Shown: positions 30,309 to 39,883, counted from the stretch's first letter. The stretch: 64,000 nt of DNA from Buchnera aphidicola str. G002 (Myzus persicae) (GCF_000521565.1 NZ_CP002701.1:248001-312000); one strand, 5' to 3'. Translations and numbers: made by a program. Notes: generated by a model not told the origin, from the letters alone.

Positions 30309-30778
30309 TTATAATTTGCTTTTTTCATAATACAAATCTTTAATACAAGGATTTTGAGCTGATTGACGTGCTATAAAATCACATCTTTCATTCTCTAAAT
30401 GACCCGAATGAGCTTTAATCCAAAACCAAGTAACAATATGCTTTTTTAAAGCATGATTCATACGTAACCATAAATCTATATTTTTTACAGATTTTTTTTT
30501 TGCAGTTTTCCATTTTTTTTTTTCCATATAGGCATCCAATCTAAAATTCCTTTTTTAACGTATAAACTATCTGTTGTTATTTCAACAGAGCAAGATTGAT
30601 TCAGAAATTCTAAACCTGAAATTACAGCCATTAATTCCATTCTGTTATTAGTTGTTAAATAAAATCCTGCAGTCAGTATTTTTTCGTGTAATTTATATTG
30701 TAAAATTGTACCATATCCTCCAGTACCAGGATTTCCCAAACAAGATCCATCTGTAAATATTTTAACTAGTTTTAGCAT
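30309..30778 (-). pseudogene. rnhA: Ribonuclease HI, frameshifted at an A11 tract; may be rescued by slippage
   Basis: Degrades RNA in RNA-DNA hybrids. The first 90 or so codons from the ATG at 30778 match E. coli RNase HI exactly in register (D10, E48, D70 all present) up to WMPIWKKK. The rest ([15 protein letters not shown] to the stop at 30309), including the H124 and D134 equivalents in [13 protein letters not shown], lies in another frame. The break is at a run of eleven A on the coding strand (30513-30523). Twelve A would give one 156-residue protein (E. coli 155). Everything but the one base is intact, which suggests transcriptional slippage, a phenomenon reported for Buchnera poly(A) tracts. 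Sequencing error is the other option. Confidence 0.88.
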
Positions 30779-30813
30779 AGTACACCCTTACTTTCAAAAA
30801 TTATTTTTTTAAA

Positions 30814-31533
30814 ATGATGAATAAAAAAAGAACAGTTATATTAGATACTGAAACAACAGGTATAAATCCGATAGGACTGCCTCATATTAATCATAGAATT
30901 ATAGAAATTGGTGCAGTTGAAGTCATTGAAAATCATTTTACAGGAAACAATTTCCATGTTTATCTTCAACCTAATAGATTAATAGAATCTGGAGCATTAA
31001 AAATTCACGGTATTACTAACGATTTTTTATTAAATAAACCAGTTTTTAGAGATATAGCTGAAACATTTTTAGATTATATTAAAAATTCTGAATTAGTAAT
31101 TCATAACGCTTCATTTGATCTGGGTTTTATTAATCAAGAATTTTCAATGTTAAATAAAAAAGTAAAAAAAATTGATGATTTTTGTTCTATTATTGACACT
31201 CTTAAAATTGCTAGAAAATTATTTCCTGGAAAAAAAAATACTTTAGATGCGCTTTGTGCTCGTTATAAAATAAATAAATCTCATAGAAATTTACATAGTG
31301 CAATTATTGATGCTAAACTTTTAGGTAAATTATATCTTTTAATGACGAGTCGTCAAGAATCTATATTTTCTTATAATAAATTTGATCATAAAAAATCACT
31401 AAATAAATCAGATACGTTATTTAAATCAAAAAATCGTTCTTTAAAAATAGTACGCCCTACACAAAAAGAATTAGATCTTCATGAAAAATATTTAAAATAT
31501 ATGAAAGAAAAAAATATCTGTTTATGGAAGTAA
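30814..31533 (+). CDS. dnaQ: DNA polymerase III epsilon subunit (proofreading exonuclease)
   Basis: 3'-5' exonuclease of the replicase. The 239 residues (E. coli 243) show ExoI VILDTETTG (D11, E13), ExoII VIHNASFDLGF and ExoIII LHSAIIDAKLLG, with GNNFHVYLQPNR and the C-terminal alpha-binding tail ending CLWK. It is divergent from rnhA across only 35 nt, as in E. coli, so the promoters of one or both genes must lie in coding sequence or in the tiny gap. Confidence 0.97.
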   Translation: MMNKKRTVILDTETTGINPIGLPHINHRIIEIGAVEVIENHFTGNNFHVYLQPNRLIESGALKIHGITNDFLLNKPVFRDIAETFLDYIKNSELVIHNASFDLGFINQEFSMLNKKVKKIDDFCSIIDTLKIARKLFPGKKNTLDALCARYKINKSHRNLHSAIIDAKLLGKLYLLMTSRQESIFSYNKFDHKKSLNKSDTLFKSKNRSLKIVRPTQKELDLHEKYLKYMKEKNICLWK

Positions 31534-31557
31534 TTTTAAGAAATATTAAAAAGATTA

Positions 31558-31586
31558 TTGACTGATTTTTTTAAAATATGTACAAT
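31558..31586 (+). promoter_or_regulatory. Near-consensus promoter of tRNA-Asp
   Basis: TTGACT (31558-31563), a 17-nt spacer and TACAAT (31581-31586) match the sigma-70 consensus at 10 of 12 positions. The predicted start, about 31593, is some 10 nt before the tRNA. It is the best-looking promoter in the window. Confidence 0.8.
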
Positions 31587-31603
31587 ATTAACAGTATTAA
31601 GAT

Positions 31604-31677
31604 GGTGCGGTAGTTCAGTTGGTTAGAATACCGGCCTGTCACGCCGGGGGTCACGGGTTCGAGCCCCGTCCGCACCG
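31604..31677 (+). tRNA. trnD: tRNA-Asp (anticodon GTC)
   Basis: A 74-nt gene with acceptor GGTGCGG/CCGCACC, anticodon GTC at 31638-31640, T-loop GGGTTCGAGCCCC and discriminator G. CCA is not encoded. In E. coli aspV likewise follows dnaQ, so this is an ancestral position. It has its own strong promoter. Confidence 0.97.
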
Positions 31678-31757
31678 AAAAATGTACTTCTTATTATCAT
31701 AAATTTTATAAAGTACAAACATATAATTATTTTTTAAAAAATTAAGATCGTAAAATC

Positions 31758-32357
31758 ATGTATAAAAAAATAATTCTTTCTGAATTAGATACTGCATTAA
31801 AAATATTGAAAAATTTTTTAAAAGATGAAAAACAAATATATAACATTCAAAAATCTGCTATTTTAATTTCAGAAGCTTTTAAAAGTGGTAATAAAGTAAT
31901 ATCTTGTGGTAATGGAGGTTCAAATTGCGATGCAATTCATTTCGCAGAAGAATTGACTAGTTTGTATAGAGAAAAAAGATCTGGATATCCAGCAATTTCT
32001 ATTTCTGATGCTAGCTATATTTCAGCAGTGAGCAATGATTTTGGATATGATCAAATTTTTTCACGTTTTATTGAAAGTGTAGGATGTCCAAACGATGTAC
32101 TATTAGCAATTTCTACTTCCGGAAAATCATCAAATATAATAAAAGCAATCAAATCAGCACAAAAAAAAAATATGAAAGTTATTGTTTTAACAGGTAACAA
32201 TGGAGGACAAATAAAAGGATCATCTGATATAGAAATTTGTATACCTTATTCTGGATACTCAGATCGTATACAAGAAATGCATATTAAAGTTATTCATATA
32301 TTAATATTAATTATTGAACAAGAAATGAATAAATCATCAAACAAAATATTATCTTAA
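31758..32357 (+). CDS. gmhA: Phosphoheptose isomerase GmhA
   Basis: Converts sedoheptulose 7-phosphate to D-glycero-D-manno-heptose 7-phosphate, the first step to the heptose of the LPS inner core; SIS-domain tetramer. The 199 residues (E. coli 192) keep [19 protein letters not shown] with the catalytic Glu, [13 protein letters not shown] and the [11 protein letters not shown] segment with the catalytic His. Its retention is odd because the lpx genes are missing from the dnaE region. It lies between tRNA-Asp and gpt, as in E. coli (lpcA). Confidence 0.96.
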   Translation: MYKKIILSELDTALKILKNFLKDEKQIYNIQKSAILISEAFKSGNKVISCGNGGSNCDAIHFAEELTSLYREKRSGYPAISISDASYISAVSNDFGYDQIFSRFIESVGCPNDVLLAISTSGKSSNIIKAIKSAQKKNMKVIVLTGNNGGQIKGSSDIEICIPYSGYSDRIQEMHIKVIHILILIIEQEMNKSSNKILS

Positions 32358-32446
32358 ATTTTTGACTTTACTAAAAATCCTGTAATAATTACAACTTATT
32401 TCCACTTTTCTAATAAATACTATTTTATAGTTTCGGAATTTCTTTT

Positions 32447-32908
32447 ATGAGTGAGAAATACATTGTTACCTGGGATATGCTTCAAATTTATACTAGAAAA
32501 TTAGCTAATCGGTTACTAAAAAAACATTCTTGGAATGGAATAATTGCGGTAAGTCGAGGAGGTCTGGTTCCAACAGCTTTATTAGCAAGAGAACTAGGCA
32601 TTCGGTGTGTTGATACTGTATGTATTTCAAGTTACAATGACGATTGTTTGAAGAAAAATAGAAAAATAATTAAAAAAGCAGAAGGTAATGGAGAACAAAT
32701 TATCGTAATAGATGATCTTGTAGATACTGGTGGAACTGCAAAAATTATCCGTAATTTATATCCGAAAGCGCATTTTGCAACTATTTTTGCTAAACCTATG
32801 GGTCGTCTACTAGTTGATGACTATATTATAGATATTCCTCAAAATGTATGGATCGAACAACCGTGGGATATGTCAATATCTTATATTCCTCCTCTAGTTC
32901 AAAACTAA
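32447..32908 (+). CDS. gpt: Xanthine-guanine phosphoribosyltransferase
   Basis: Purine salvage enzyme converting guanine and xanthine (weakly hypoxanthine) to nucleotides using PRPP. The 153 residues (E. coli 152) contain [18 protein letters not shown] and the PRPP-binding loop [13 protein letters not shown], followed by IFAKPMGR and WIEQPWDM for base recognition. The start ATG has only a weak ribosome-binding site. Order gmhA-gpt is as in E. coli with genes removed between. Confidence 0.97.
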   Translation: MSEKYIVTWDMLQIYTRKLANRLLKKHSWNGIIAVSRGGLVPTALLARELGIRCVDTVCISSYNDDCLKKNRKIIKKAEGNGEQIIVIDDLVDTGGTAKIIRNLYPKAHFATIFAKPMGRLLVDDYIIDIPQNVWIEQPWDMSISYIPPLVQN

Positions 32909-33028
32909 AAAAATCAAACAAATATCTTAATTCAATTCTGAATCAAATTTTTTAGAATTATTTTCTAAAAAATAAAAAAATAAAAAAGTTTTTTTTTAAA
33001 TAAACACATACTAAAAAAGGATATTTTT

Positions 33029-33583
33029 ATGATGAATAAAGAAGAGCCAGTAGTAGAAAAAGAGAAAAAAGAAAATAAGAAAAATAATCAATTAATAAAA
33101 ACAGATTTAATAAGATCTTTGGAAGATCAATTAAAAAAATCTGAAGAAAAAATACTAGAAAAAAAAAATCAAGCTGAACAAGAAATAACAAAAATATTCC
33201 ATCGAGTAAATCAAGAACTTGAAAAAAATAGAAAGTTTTCTTTAGAAAAGTTACTTATAGATTTTCTTCCAATTTCAGATAGTATTGAACGTGCTTTAAA
33301 TTCAATTGAAAATAATGAATCTGATAAAATCTTTATAGAAATCAAAAATAAATTAAAAATTATTTCTGATTTATTAAAAGATTTTTTTGTTTTTTTTCAT
33401 GTAAAAAAAATAGATGATATAAATGTACCATTTGATCCATCTATACACCAAGCTATGTCTATTCAATATACGAATCAAATAGAACCAAATAAAATAGTAA
33501 CAATTATGCAGCCTGGTTATATTCTTCATGAATCTCGCTTATTGCGTCCAGCTATGGTCGTAGTTTCTAAGAAAAAAATATAA
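33029..33583 (+). CDS. grpE: Nucleotide exchange factor GrpE
   Basis: Exchange factor for DnaK. The 184 residues (E. coli 197) have a lysine/glutamate-rich N-terminus, a long coiled coil (about 25-85) with LEDQLKKSEEKILEK, and the beta-domain with FDPSIHQAMSIQY and IMQPGYILHESRLLRPAMVVVSK. AAAAGG is 8 nt before the first of two adjacent ATGs. Neighbours rnfH and smpB show this is the ancestral E. coli grpE locus; some Buchnera carry a second grpE elsewhere. No sigma-32 promoter is recognisable upstream. Confidence 0.95.
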   Translation: MMNKEEPVVEKEKKENKKNNQLIKTDLIRSLEDQLKKSEEKILEKKNQAEQEITKIFHRVNQELEKNRKFSLEKLLIDFLPISDSIERALNSIENNESDKIFIEIKNKLKIISDLLKDFFVFFHVKKIDDINVPFDPSIHQAMSIQYTNQIEPNKIVTIMQPGYILHESRLLRPAMVVVSKKKI

Positions 33584-33592
33584 AATATGTTT

Positions 33593-33643
33593 TTTTAGAT
33601 TTAATAATTTTATAAAAATTTGTAATTTTTATTAAATCTAAAA
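33593..33643. terminator. 15-bp hairpin between convergent grpE and rnfH
   Basis: TTTTAGATTTAATAA (33593-33607) and its exact complement at 33629-33643 flank a 21-nt loop, 10 nt after the grpE stop and 50 nt before the end of rnfH. The arms begin with T and end with A, not the usual A-then-T layout, but the position fits a shared end of transcription. Confidence 0.5.
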
Positions 33644-33694
33644 GAAAAATTTTTGTTGAAAATATATAAAATATTTATTTTTAAAATGAATTCA

Positions 33695-33979
33695 TTATTT
33701 TTTAATAGCAATATATTTTTTTCGTCTCCATTCTTTTGGGTCTATCGACAAATTTCTATAAATTTCAATTCGATCACCATCTTTTATTTTAGTATCTAAA
33801 TGTACTAATTTATTATAAATACCTACATGAAGATCATGTAATGAAAAATTTTTTATTATATTCAATATCTTTGATTCTAAGATAGCATCTTTTACAGTAC
33901 TATTTAATTTCATTTTTACTTCATAAATGTACTGTTTATTTGGTAAAGCATAAGCGACTGTTACATGAATGATATTCAT
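33695..33979 (-). CDS. rnfH: RnfH family protein (UPF0125)
   Basis: Small ubiquitin-fold protein of unknown biochemical role. The 94 residues (E. coli 96) show the family signature [36 protein letters not shown] and VEIYR-like [18 protein letters not shown]. In E. coli it lies with ratA and smpB; here it sits divergent from smpB with ratA and bamE missing. Confidence 0.92.
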   Translation of the reverse strand: MNIIHVTVAYALPNKQYIYEVKMKLNSTVKDAILESKILNIIKNFSLHDLHVGIYNKLVHLDTKIKDGDRIEIYRNLSIDPKEWRRKKYIAIKK

Positions 33980-34026
33980 ATTTTTTTAAATTAATATTGT
34001 ACTTTATTTTTGGAATAAATTTTATT

Positions 34027-34512
34027 ATGTTACATAAAAAAAATCGTGTAAATTTATCTAAAATTGTTATTAATAAAAAAGCATATCACAACTATTCTGT
34101 AGAAAAAATATTTGAATCTGGTTTAGTTTTAGAAGGCTGGGAAGTCAAATCCATTCGCTCAGGAAAAATAAATATTTCAGAAAGTTATGTAATTAATTAT
34201 CTTAATGAGATGTATCTTTATAATGCTTTGATTCAACCTTTGAATGTATCATCAAATAATAATTATTGTAATCCTATGAGAAAAAGAAAATTGTTATTAC
34301 ATAAAAATGAAATCAATTTTTTATCTATACAAAGAAAAAATATAGGATATACACTCATTCCATTATCTTTATTTTGGAAAAAATCTTGGTGTAAATTAGA
34401 ATTTGGATTAGCAAAAGGTAAAAATATGAAAGATAAAAGAACAGATGCTAAAAATAAAGAATGGCAAAAAGAAAAATTAAAAATTCTTAAAAAAACTAAT
34501 ACAAATATATAA
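34027..34512 (+). CDS. smpB: SsrA-binding protein SmpB
   Basis: Binds tmRNA and delivers it to stalled ribosomes (trans-translation). The ATG at 34027 gives 161 residues (E. coli 160); an in-frame TTG ten codons earlier is less likely. Landmarks: [50 protein letters not shown] and a basic C-terminal tail [15 protein letters not shown]. The ribosome-binding site is weak. Confidence 0.96.
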   Translation: MLHKKNRVNLSKIVINKKAYHNYSVEKIFESGLVLEGWEVKSIRSGKINISESYVINYLNEMYLYNALIQPLNVSSNNNYCNPMRKRKLLLHKNEINFLSIQRKNIGYTLIPLSLFWKKSWCKLEFGLAKGKNMKDKRTDAKNKEWQKEKLKILKKTNTNI

Positions 34513-34520
34513 AATATTTT

Positions 34521-35000
34521 ATGATATATAATAAAGATAAAAATTGGATGAAAATTGCTTTAAAATATGCATATTATGCACAAAAAAAAGGGGAAGTCCC
34601 CATTGGTGCAATATTAATTTTTAAAGAGCGTATTATTGGAATAGGATGGAATAGTTCTATTACGAAACACGATCCTACTGGACATGCAGAAATTATAGCA
34701 TTACGCGATGCAGGAAAAAAAATAAAAAATTACCGATTATTAGATAGTACATTATATGTTACTTTGCAACCATGTATTATGTGTTGTGGAGCTATTATAA
34801 ATAGTCGTATAAAACGTTTAGTATTTGGAGCTAATTCTCTACAATCAGATCAAAAGTACTCTTTGAGAGATATATTTTTAAATTCTCAAAAAGACTATAA
34901 ATTAACTATAAAAAAAAATGTTATGAAACAAGAATGTGCTAATATTTTAGTTAATTTTTTTCAAAAAAAAAGAAAATTCAATATTAGTTTTAATAAATAG
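34521..35000 (+). CDS. tadA: tRNA-specific adenosine deaminase TadA
   Basis: Converts A34 to inosine in tRNA-Arg(ACG). The 159 residues (E. coli 167) include the zinc and proton-shuttle motif [13 protein letters not shown] and [10 protein letters not shown] (PCxxC; the preceding Glu of E. coli is Gln). It starts 8 nt after smpB and stops 6 nt before the convergent acpS stop, with no room for a separate terminator. Confidence 0.95.
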   Translation: MIYNKDKNWMKIALKYAYYAQKKGEVPIGAILIFKERIIGIGWNSSITKHDPTGHAEIIALRDAGKKIKNYRLLDSTLYVTLQPCIMCCGAIINSRIKRLVFGANSLQSDQKYSLRDIFLNSQKDYKLTIKKNVMKQECANILVNFFQKKRKFNISFNK

Positions 35001-35006
35001 TTAAAA

Positions 35007-35387
35007 TTAAGATTCTAAAATTACTAAAGCATATGCATATAATTTTTCATCAGATATACTTACATGTATAGATTTACATTTCATTTTTTTAGATTTTTTT
35101 GAAGCATTTTTTAAAAAACGTAATTTTGGTTTTCCAAATTTATTATTATAAAATTCTAGTTGATTTAACGTTACTCCATTATTAATTCCTGTTCCTAACG
35201 CTTTAGATGCAGCCTCTTTAGCTGCAAATTTTTTTGCTAAAAAACTGATGTAGTTTTGACTAATAATGTATTTTTTCCATTCTATTTTAGATAGAATTTT
35301 TTTAGCAAATTTATGTTGATATTTAAAAAAAATATTTTTAATGCGTAAAATTTCTACTATATCTGATCCGACACCTACAATAGACAT
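35007..35387 (-). CDS. acpS: Holo-[acyl-carrier-protein] synthase
   Basis: Transfers 4'-phosphopantetheine from CoA to acyl carrier protein. The 126 residues equal E. coli AcpS. Magnesium ligands D9 (GVGSDIVEI) and E58 (FAAKEAASKALGTG) are present. Last gene of the lepA-lepB-rnc-era-acpS leftward cluster; recO and pdxJ, between era and acpS in E. coli, are gone and a long palindrome marks the gap. Confidence 0.96.
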   Translation of the reverse strand: MSIVGVGSDIVEILRIKNIFFKYQHKFAKKILSKIEWKKYIISQNYISFLAKKFAAKEAASKALGTGINNGVTLNQLEFYNNKFGKPKLRFLKNASKKSKKMKCKSIHVSISDEKLYAYALVILES

Positions 35388-35418
35388 AATGAAAAAGACC
35401 TTTTATTGGAATATGATT

Positions 35419-35468
35419 ATTTTTTAAAATTAGTTAATATGTAAAACATTTAACTAATTTTAAAAAAT
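35419..35468. repeat. Perfect 19-bp inverted repeat between era and acpS
   Basis: Positions 35419-35437 and 35450-35468 are exact reverse complements around a 12-nt loop. The inner arm reads AAAATTAGTTAA. Three more pairs are possible inside if one base bulges. The arms end in T then A tracts, unlike a standard terminator. It occupies the site from which recO and pdxJ were deleted, within a probable operon. Confidence 0.85.
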
Positions 35469-35479
35469 TAGTAATTATT

Positions 35480-36349
35480 TTATTTAAACATATGTTTCTT
35501 AACCCACAAAAGAAGATGAGTTTTCATATGAAATTCTTTTTCTATATTTTGTCTTGACATTATACTAATTTTTTTTATTTTTTCTCCATTACGACCAATA
35601 ATAATTTTTTTTTGTCTAATATTTTTTACTAAAATTATTGCTCTTATGTGTAATTCATCTTTTTCTTTCTTTTGATTTTCTTTCTTTTGAAAAGATTCAA
35701 TTTCAACTTTAATAATAGTAGGCAATTCATCGCCTAAAAATAGTATTAATTGTTGACGAATAATTTCAGAAATTGTAAAAAATTGAGAATTTGTTGTTAC
35801 ATAATTTTTAGAATATATATGTGGATTTTTTGGTAGATAAGACTTGATTACATTATATATTAAAATAACATTTTTTGTTTTTTTTGCACAAATAGGAATA
35901 ATTTCGATTATATCATTTTTTTTTTTAAGAATATTGATAAAAGGCAATAAAGTATTTTTTTTAGCAATTTTATCGATTTTATTAATAATTATTATAACTG
36001 GAATTCTTTTTTTCTTTATTTTATTTAAAATAATTTCATCATTTTCAGTCCAAATAAGTCGATCTATGACAAATAATATCAATGTGGAACTTTTTATAAC
36101 ATTAAAAAAATTATTATTATATTTAATTTTATTGTTTTTTTTATCAAATAAAATTCCTGGAGTATCTATATAAATAGATTGATAACATTGTTCTGTTTTA
36201 ATTCCTATAATATTTGTTTGTGTTGTATTTTTTTTTCTTGATACAATTGAAATTTTTTTACCGATAATTTGATTGAGCAATGTAGATTTCCCAACATTTG
36301 CTTTTCCAATAATTGTTATATAACCACAGTATTTTTGTTTTATATTCAC
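35480..36349 (-). CDS. era: Ribosome-assembly GTPase Era
   Basis: GTPase binding the 3' end of 16S rRNA during 30S maturation. The 289 residues (E. coli 301) contain G1 GKANVGKST (15-23), G3 YIDTPG, G4 IINKID and G5-like ICAKK, then the C-terminal KH domain with [17 protein letters not shown] sequence ([13 protein letters not shown]). The start overlaps the rnc stop by 4 nt, implying translational coupling. Confidence 0.96.
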   Translation of the reverse strand: MNIKQKYCGYITIIGKANVGKSTLLNQIIGKKISIVSRKKNTTQTNIIGIKTEQCYQSIYIDTPGILFDKKNNKIKYNNNFFNVIKSSTLILFVIDRLIWTENDEIILNKIKKKRIPVIIIINKIDKIAKKNTLLPFINILKKKNDIIEIIPICAKKTKNVILIYNVIKSYLPKNPHIYSKNYVTTNSQFFTISEIIRQQLILFLGDELPTIIKVEIESFQKKENQKKEKDELHIRAIILVKNIRQKKIIIGRNGEKIKKISIMSRQNIEKEFHMKTHLLLWVKKHMFK

Positions 36350-37026
36350 TCTACACCTAATTTAATTAATGCTTTTTGTGCAGCATCTTGTTCAGCTTTT
36401 CTTCTACTCGAACCGGTACCAATTAAATATTCTGAAATAACACTAATTTTACAATGAATAGTAAATAATTGATTATGAGCTTCTCCATATATTTCAACTA
36501 TGAAATATGTGGGTAAAGATAAATGTTTTGACTGTAAATATTCTTGTAACCGTGTTTTGGGATCTTTTTGCGTATCTCCAGGACTTATTTTTTCTAAACG
36601 TTTTTCATACCATTTTAATATTAATTCTTCTACTGTTTTTATGTTACTATCTAAATAAATGCTTCCAATAAGAGCTTCTACAGTATTTGCTAAAATAGAT
36701 TCGCGACGGAAACCTCCACTTTTTAGTTCTCCTTGTCCTAATTTTAAATATTCTCCCAAATCAAATTCATATGCAATTTCTGCTAAAGTATTACCGCGAA
36801 CTAAAGTAGCTCTCATACGACTCATATCACCTTCATCAATATATGGAAAATGTTGATATAAAGCATTAGCTATTACAAAACTTAGTATAGAATCTCCTAA
36901 AAATTCTAATCTTTCATTATGTTTGCTACTTGCGCTTCGATGTGTTAATGCTTGTCTTAAAAGATCTTTATGAGTAAAAGTATATCCCAGCACCTTTTGT
37001 ATTTTTTTTGTTATGATATAGTTCAT
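36346..37026 (-). CDS. rnc: Ribonuclease III, with Asp114 replaced by Asn
   Basis: Double-strand-specific endonuclease processing pre-rRNA and some mRNAs. The 226 residues equal E. coli RNase III. The signature [13 protein letters not shown] keeps E38, E41 and D45, and E117 is present. The residue at 114, Asp in E. coli (ILADTVEAL) and a metal ligand of the family, is Asn here (ILANTVEAL, codon AAT). The double-stranded-RNA-binding domain (about 155-226) ends [13 protein letters not shown]. Part of the lepB-rnc-era cluster. Confidence 0.97.
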   Translation of the reverse strand: MNYIITKKIQKVLGYTFTHKDLLRQALTHRSASSKHNERLEFLGDSILSFVIANALYQHFPYIDEGDMSRMRATLVRGNTLAEIAYEFDLGEYLKLGQGELKSGGFRRESILANTVEALIGSIYLDSNIKTVEELILKWYEKRLEKISPGDTQKDPKTRLQEYLQSKHLSLPTYFIVEIYGEAHNQLFTIHCKISVISEYLIGTGSSRRKAEQDAAQKALIKLGVE

Positions 37027-37147
37027 TTTATACCAATTTCAATAATATTTTAATTTATTGTACATATAACAGGAAAAACAGAAAAATTTGATAAAATTGA
37101 AGATATACGTCAATATATAATAGTAATTATATTTTTCATTAATTATT

Positions 37148-38074
37148 TTAATATATATTTCCAATTCTATTTATACGTATACCAGTAGGCCATTCATTTT
37201 CATTTTTATCAAAACTCATCCATATTTTAACAGCTTTTCCTACTAAGTTTTTCTCAGGTACAAAACCCCAATAACGACTATCTAAACTATTATCACGATT
37301 ATCTCCCATCATAAAATATTTACCTTGAGGAACAATCCAAGTTAATTTCGGCATGTTTTTTTGTTTATAATAGTCTTTTTTTACACTTTTAATATTGTTT
37401 AATAGTAATATATTATGTTTAAAATTGTTAATATTTTCTTCAACAATATTAAAATATAGGGAATTATATTCTTCTTTTTTTTGTAGTAAATTATCTTTAT
37501 TTAAAAAATATATTTTTTGAATAAAATTATTTTGTTTAGTTTTTGAATAACTAATCAGTAATTTTTCTTGACAATTCTTATTTTCTAAAAAATTAGTACA
37601 TATTTTTATATGTTTATTTTTTATATTATATTTAATTTTATCTCCGGGTAATCCTATGACACGTTTGATATAATCTATATTATGATCAGTAGGATGTTTA
37701 AAAACCACTATATCACCACGTTTAGGTTTGTTAGTTTGTATTAAAGTTGTCTGTGTTATTGGTTCTTTAATACCGTATGAAAATTTTTCTACTAAAATAA
37801 AATCACCTACTAATAAAGTAGGCATCATGGAACCTGAAGGAATTTGAAAAGGTTCATAGATAAATGAACGTATGATAAATATTGTTAAAAAAATTGGAAA
37901 AAATGATGAGAAAGATTCTAAAAAACGTATTTTATTTTCGATATACAAATCATTTTTTTTAATTATTTTTTTATTAAAAAAGGAATATTGAATACTTTTA
38001 ATACGATAAAAAATCCAAATTATTCCAGTAAAAAATGTGCTAATTAATAAAAAAATAGTTAATATATTAGCCAT
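37148..38074 (-). CDS. lepB: Signal peptidase I
   Basis: Inner-membrane protease that removes signal peptides of secreted proteins. The 308 residues (E. coli 324) have two N-terminal membrane segments (about 3-23 and 58-75), box B IPSGSMMPTL with nucleophile S82, box D IDYIKRVIGLPGD with general base K137, and box E GDNRDNSLDSRYWGFV. An A-rich insert region at about 150-245 is poorly conserved. AAGG precedes the ATG. Directly downstream of lepA, as in E. coli. Confidence 0.96.
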   Translation of the reverse strand: MANILTIFLLISTFFTGIIWIFYRIKSIQYSFFNKKIIKKNDLYIENKIRFLESFSSFFPIFLTIFIIRSFIYEPFQIPSGSMMPTLLVGDFILVEKFSYGIKEPITQTTLIQTNKPKRGDIVVFKHPTDHNIDYIKRVIGLPGDKIKYNIKNKHIKICTNFLENKNCQEKLLISYSKTKQNNFIQKIYFLNKDNLLQKKEEYNSLYFNIVEENINNFKHNILLLNNIKSVKKDYYKQKNMPKLTWIVPQGKYFMMGDNRDNSLDSRYWGFVPEKNLVGKAVKIWMSFDKNENEWPTGIRINRIGNIY

Positions 38075-38089
38075 ATTAATTGCCTTATA

Positions 38090-39883
38090 TTAATTTTTAC
38101 TAATATTTAAAATTGAAAAAAATGCTGTTTTTGGCATTTTAACATTACCTATTTTTTTCATTCGTTTCTTTCCATCTTTTTGTTTTTGTAATAATTTTTT
38201 CTTTCTACTTACATCACCACCATAACATTTTGATAATACATTTTTTCTAAGTTGTTTAATAGTTGTTCGTGCTACAATAGAGTTATTAATAGTTGCTTGA
38301 ATAGCAATATCGAATTGATGTCGAGGTATTAATTCTTTCATTTTATTAACTATTTCACGTGCGCGATACGGTGCATGTTTATAATAAGAAAGAATTGTTA
38401 ATGCATCTACTTTTTCTGCATTAATTAATATATCTATTTTTGCTATTTTAACGGGTTTAAAATATTTAAAATCATATTCTAATGAAGCGTATCCACTAGA
38501 TACTGATTTCAATTGATCAAAAAAATTTAATACTACTTCATTCATTGGAATATTATATTTTAATAATACCTGATGTGTGTGATAAATCATATCAGTTTGA
38601 ACACCTCTTTTTTCTATGCATAGTTTTATAATTGCACCTAGAAATTGAGGAGGTAATAAAATGTTACATTCAACTACAGGCTCTTTAATTTGTTTAATTT
38701 CATTTAAATTAGGAAAATTAGAAGGACTATCTAAATAAATTATTTTACCATTAATCATTTCTATTTCATAAATAACTGTAGGTGCAGTAGAAATTAAATC
38801 AATAGAATATTCTCTCTCTAAACGTGCTTGAACAATTTCCATATGCAATAAACCTAAAAATCCACATCTAAATCCAAATCCAAGAGCGGTCGAATTTTCA
38901 GGCTCATAAAACAAGGAAGAATCGTTTAAACTAAGTTTTCCTAATGCGTCTCTAAATGTTTCATATTGCTCTGATGTAACCGGAAATAGACCAGCATATA
39001 TTTTAGGTTTAACTTTTTTAAATCCAGTTAATCTCTTTTTGGCAGGATTTCGTGCTACTGTTAACGTGTCTCCTACTGGAGCAGCATTAATACTTTTAAT
39101 ACCACAAATAATCCAACCTACTTCTCCACATTTTAATTCTTTTTTATTTATTTTTTTAGGTGTAAAAATACCTATTTGATCAACAAAATAATTTTTTCCA
39201 GTGCTCATTACTTCAATCTTATCTTTTTCAAATAAAATTCCATTTTTGATTCTTATTAAAGATACTACACCTAGATAATTATCAAACCATGAATCAATAA
39301 TTAGAGCTTGAAGAGGAGTATCTATTTTACCTGTAGGGGGGGGTATTACAGTTATAATACTTTCTATAAGTTCTTTTATACCTGCTCCTGTTTTAGATGA
39401 ACATTTAATTATGTTTGACGAAGATATTCCTATTATGTCTTCAATTTCTTTAGTTGTTTTTTCTATGTTTGAATTTGGTAAATCAATTTTGTTTAATACT
39501 GGAATTATTTCTAAGTTCATTTCTAATGCATGATAACAATTAGCTAAAGTTTGTGCTTCTACTCCTTGAGTAGAATCAACTACTAATAGTGCTCCTTCAC
39601 ACGCAGATAATGATCTAGATACTTCATAAGAAAAATCTACATGACCTGGAGTATCAATAAAATTTAAATTAAAAATATTACCTGTATTATTTTTATACTG
39701 AATCATGACACTCTGAGCTTTGATAGTAATTCCTCTTTCTCTTTCTAAATCCATAGAATCTAAGACTTGATTAGACATTTCTCTTTCAGACAATCCACCA
39801 CATATTTGTATTAATCGATCAGATAAGGTCGATTTTCCATGATCAATATGAGCTATAATAGAAAAATTTCTTATATTTTTCAC
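38090..39883 (-). CDS. lepA: Elongation factor 4 (LepA)
   Basis: Ribosomal GTPase able to back-translocate or assist initiation. The 597 residues (E. coli 599) start [19 protein letters not shown] (G1), with G2 in [11 protein letters not shown]3 [12 protein letters not shown] and G4 LNKIDLP, EF-G-like domains, and the LepA-specific C-terminal domain with [20 protein letters not shown]. Heads the leftward cluster and is divergent from mnmA. Confidence 0.97.
   Translation of the reverse strand: MKNIRNFSIIAHIDHGKSTLSDRLIQICGGLSEREMSNQVLDSMDLERERGITIKAQSVMIQYKNNTGNIFNLNFIDTPGHVDFSYEVSRSLSACEGALLVVDSTQGVEAQTLANCYHALEMNLEIIPVLNKIDLPNSNIEKTTKEIEDIIGISSSNIIKCSSKTGAGIKELIESIITVIPPPTGKIDTPLQALIIDSWFDNYLGVVSLIRIKNGILFEKDKIEVMSTGKNYFVDQIGIFTPKKINKKELKCGEVGWIICGIKSINAAPVGDTLTVARNPAKKRLTGFKKVKPKIYAGLFPVTSEQYETFRDALGKLSLNDSSLFYEPENSTALGFGFRCGFLGLLHMEIVQARLEREYSIDLISTAPTVIYEIEMINGKIIYLDSPSNFPNLNEIKQIKEPVVECNILLPPQFLGAIIKLCIEKRGVQTDMIYHTHQVLLKYNIPMNEVVLNFFDQLKSVSSGYASLEYDFKYFKPVKIAKIDILINAEKVDALTILSYYKHAPYRAREIVNKMKELIPRHQFDIAIQATINNSIVARTTIKQLRKNVLSKCYGGDVSRKKKLLQKQKDGKKRMKKIGNVKMPKTAFFSILNISKN

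Noticed and set aside
30254..30328. Longer GloB N-terminus from the ATG at 30328
   Set aside because: It overlaps the rnhA 3' end, is unconserved, and the ATG at 30253 has AGGA and matches the E. coli start.
32909..33028. Sigma-32 heat-shock promoter before grpE
   Set aside because: No match to the CTTGAA/CCCCAT pattern was visible; the region is A/T tracts only.
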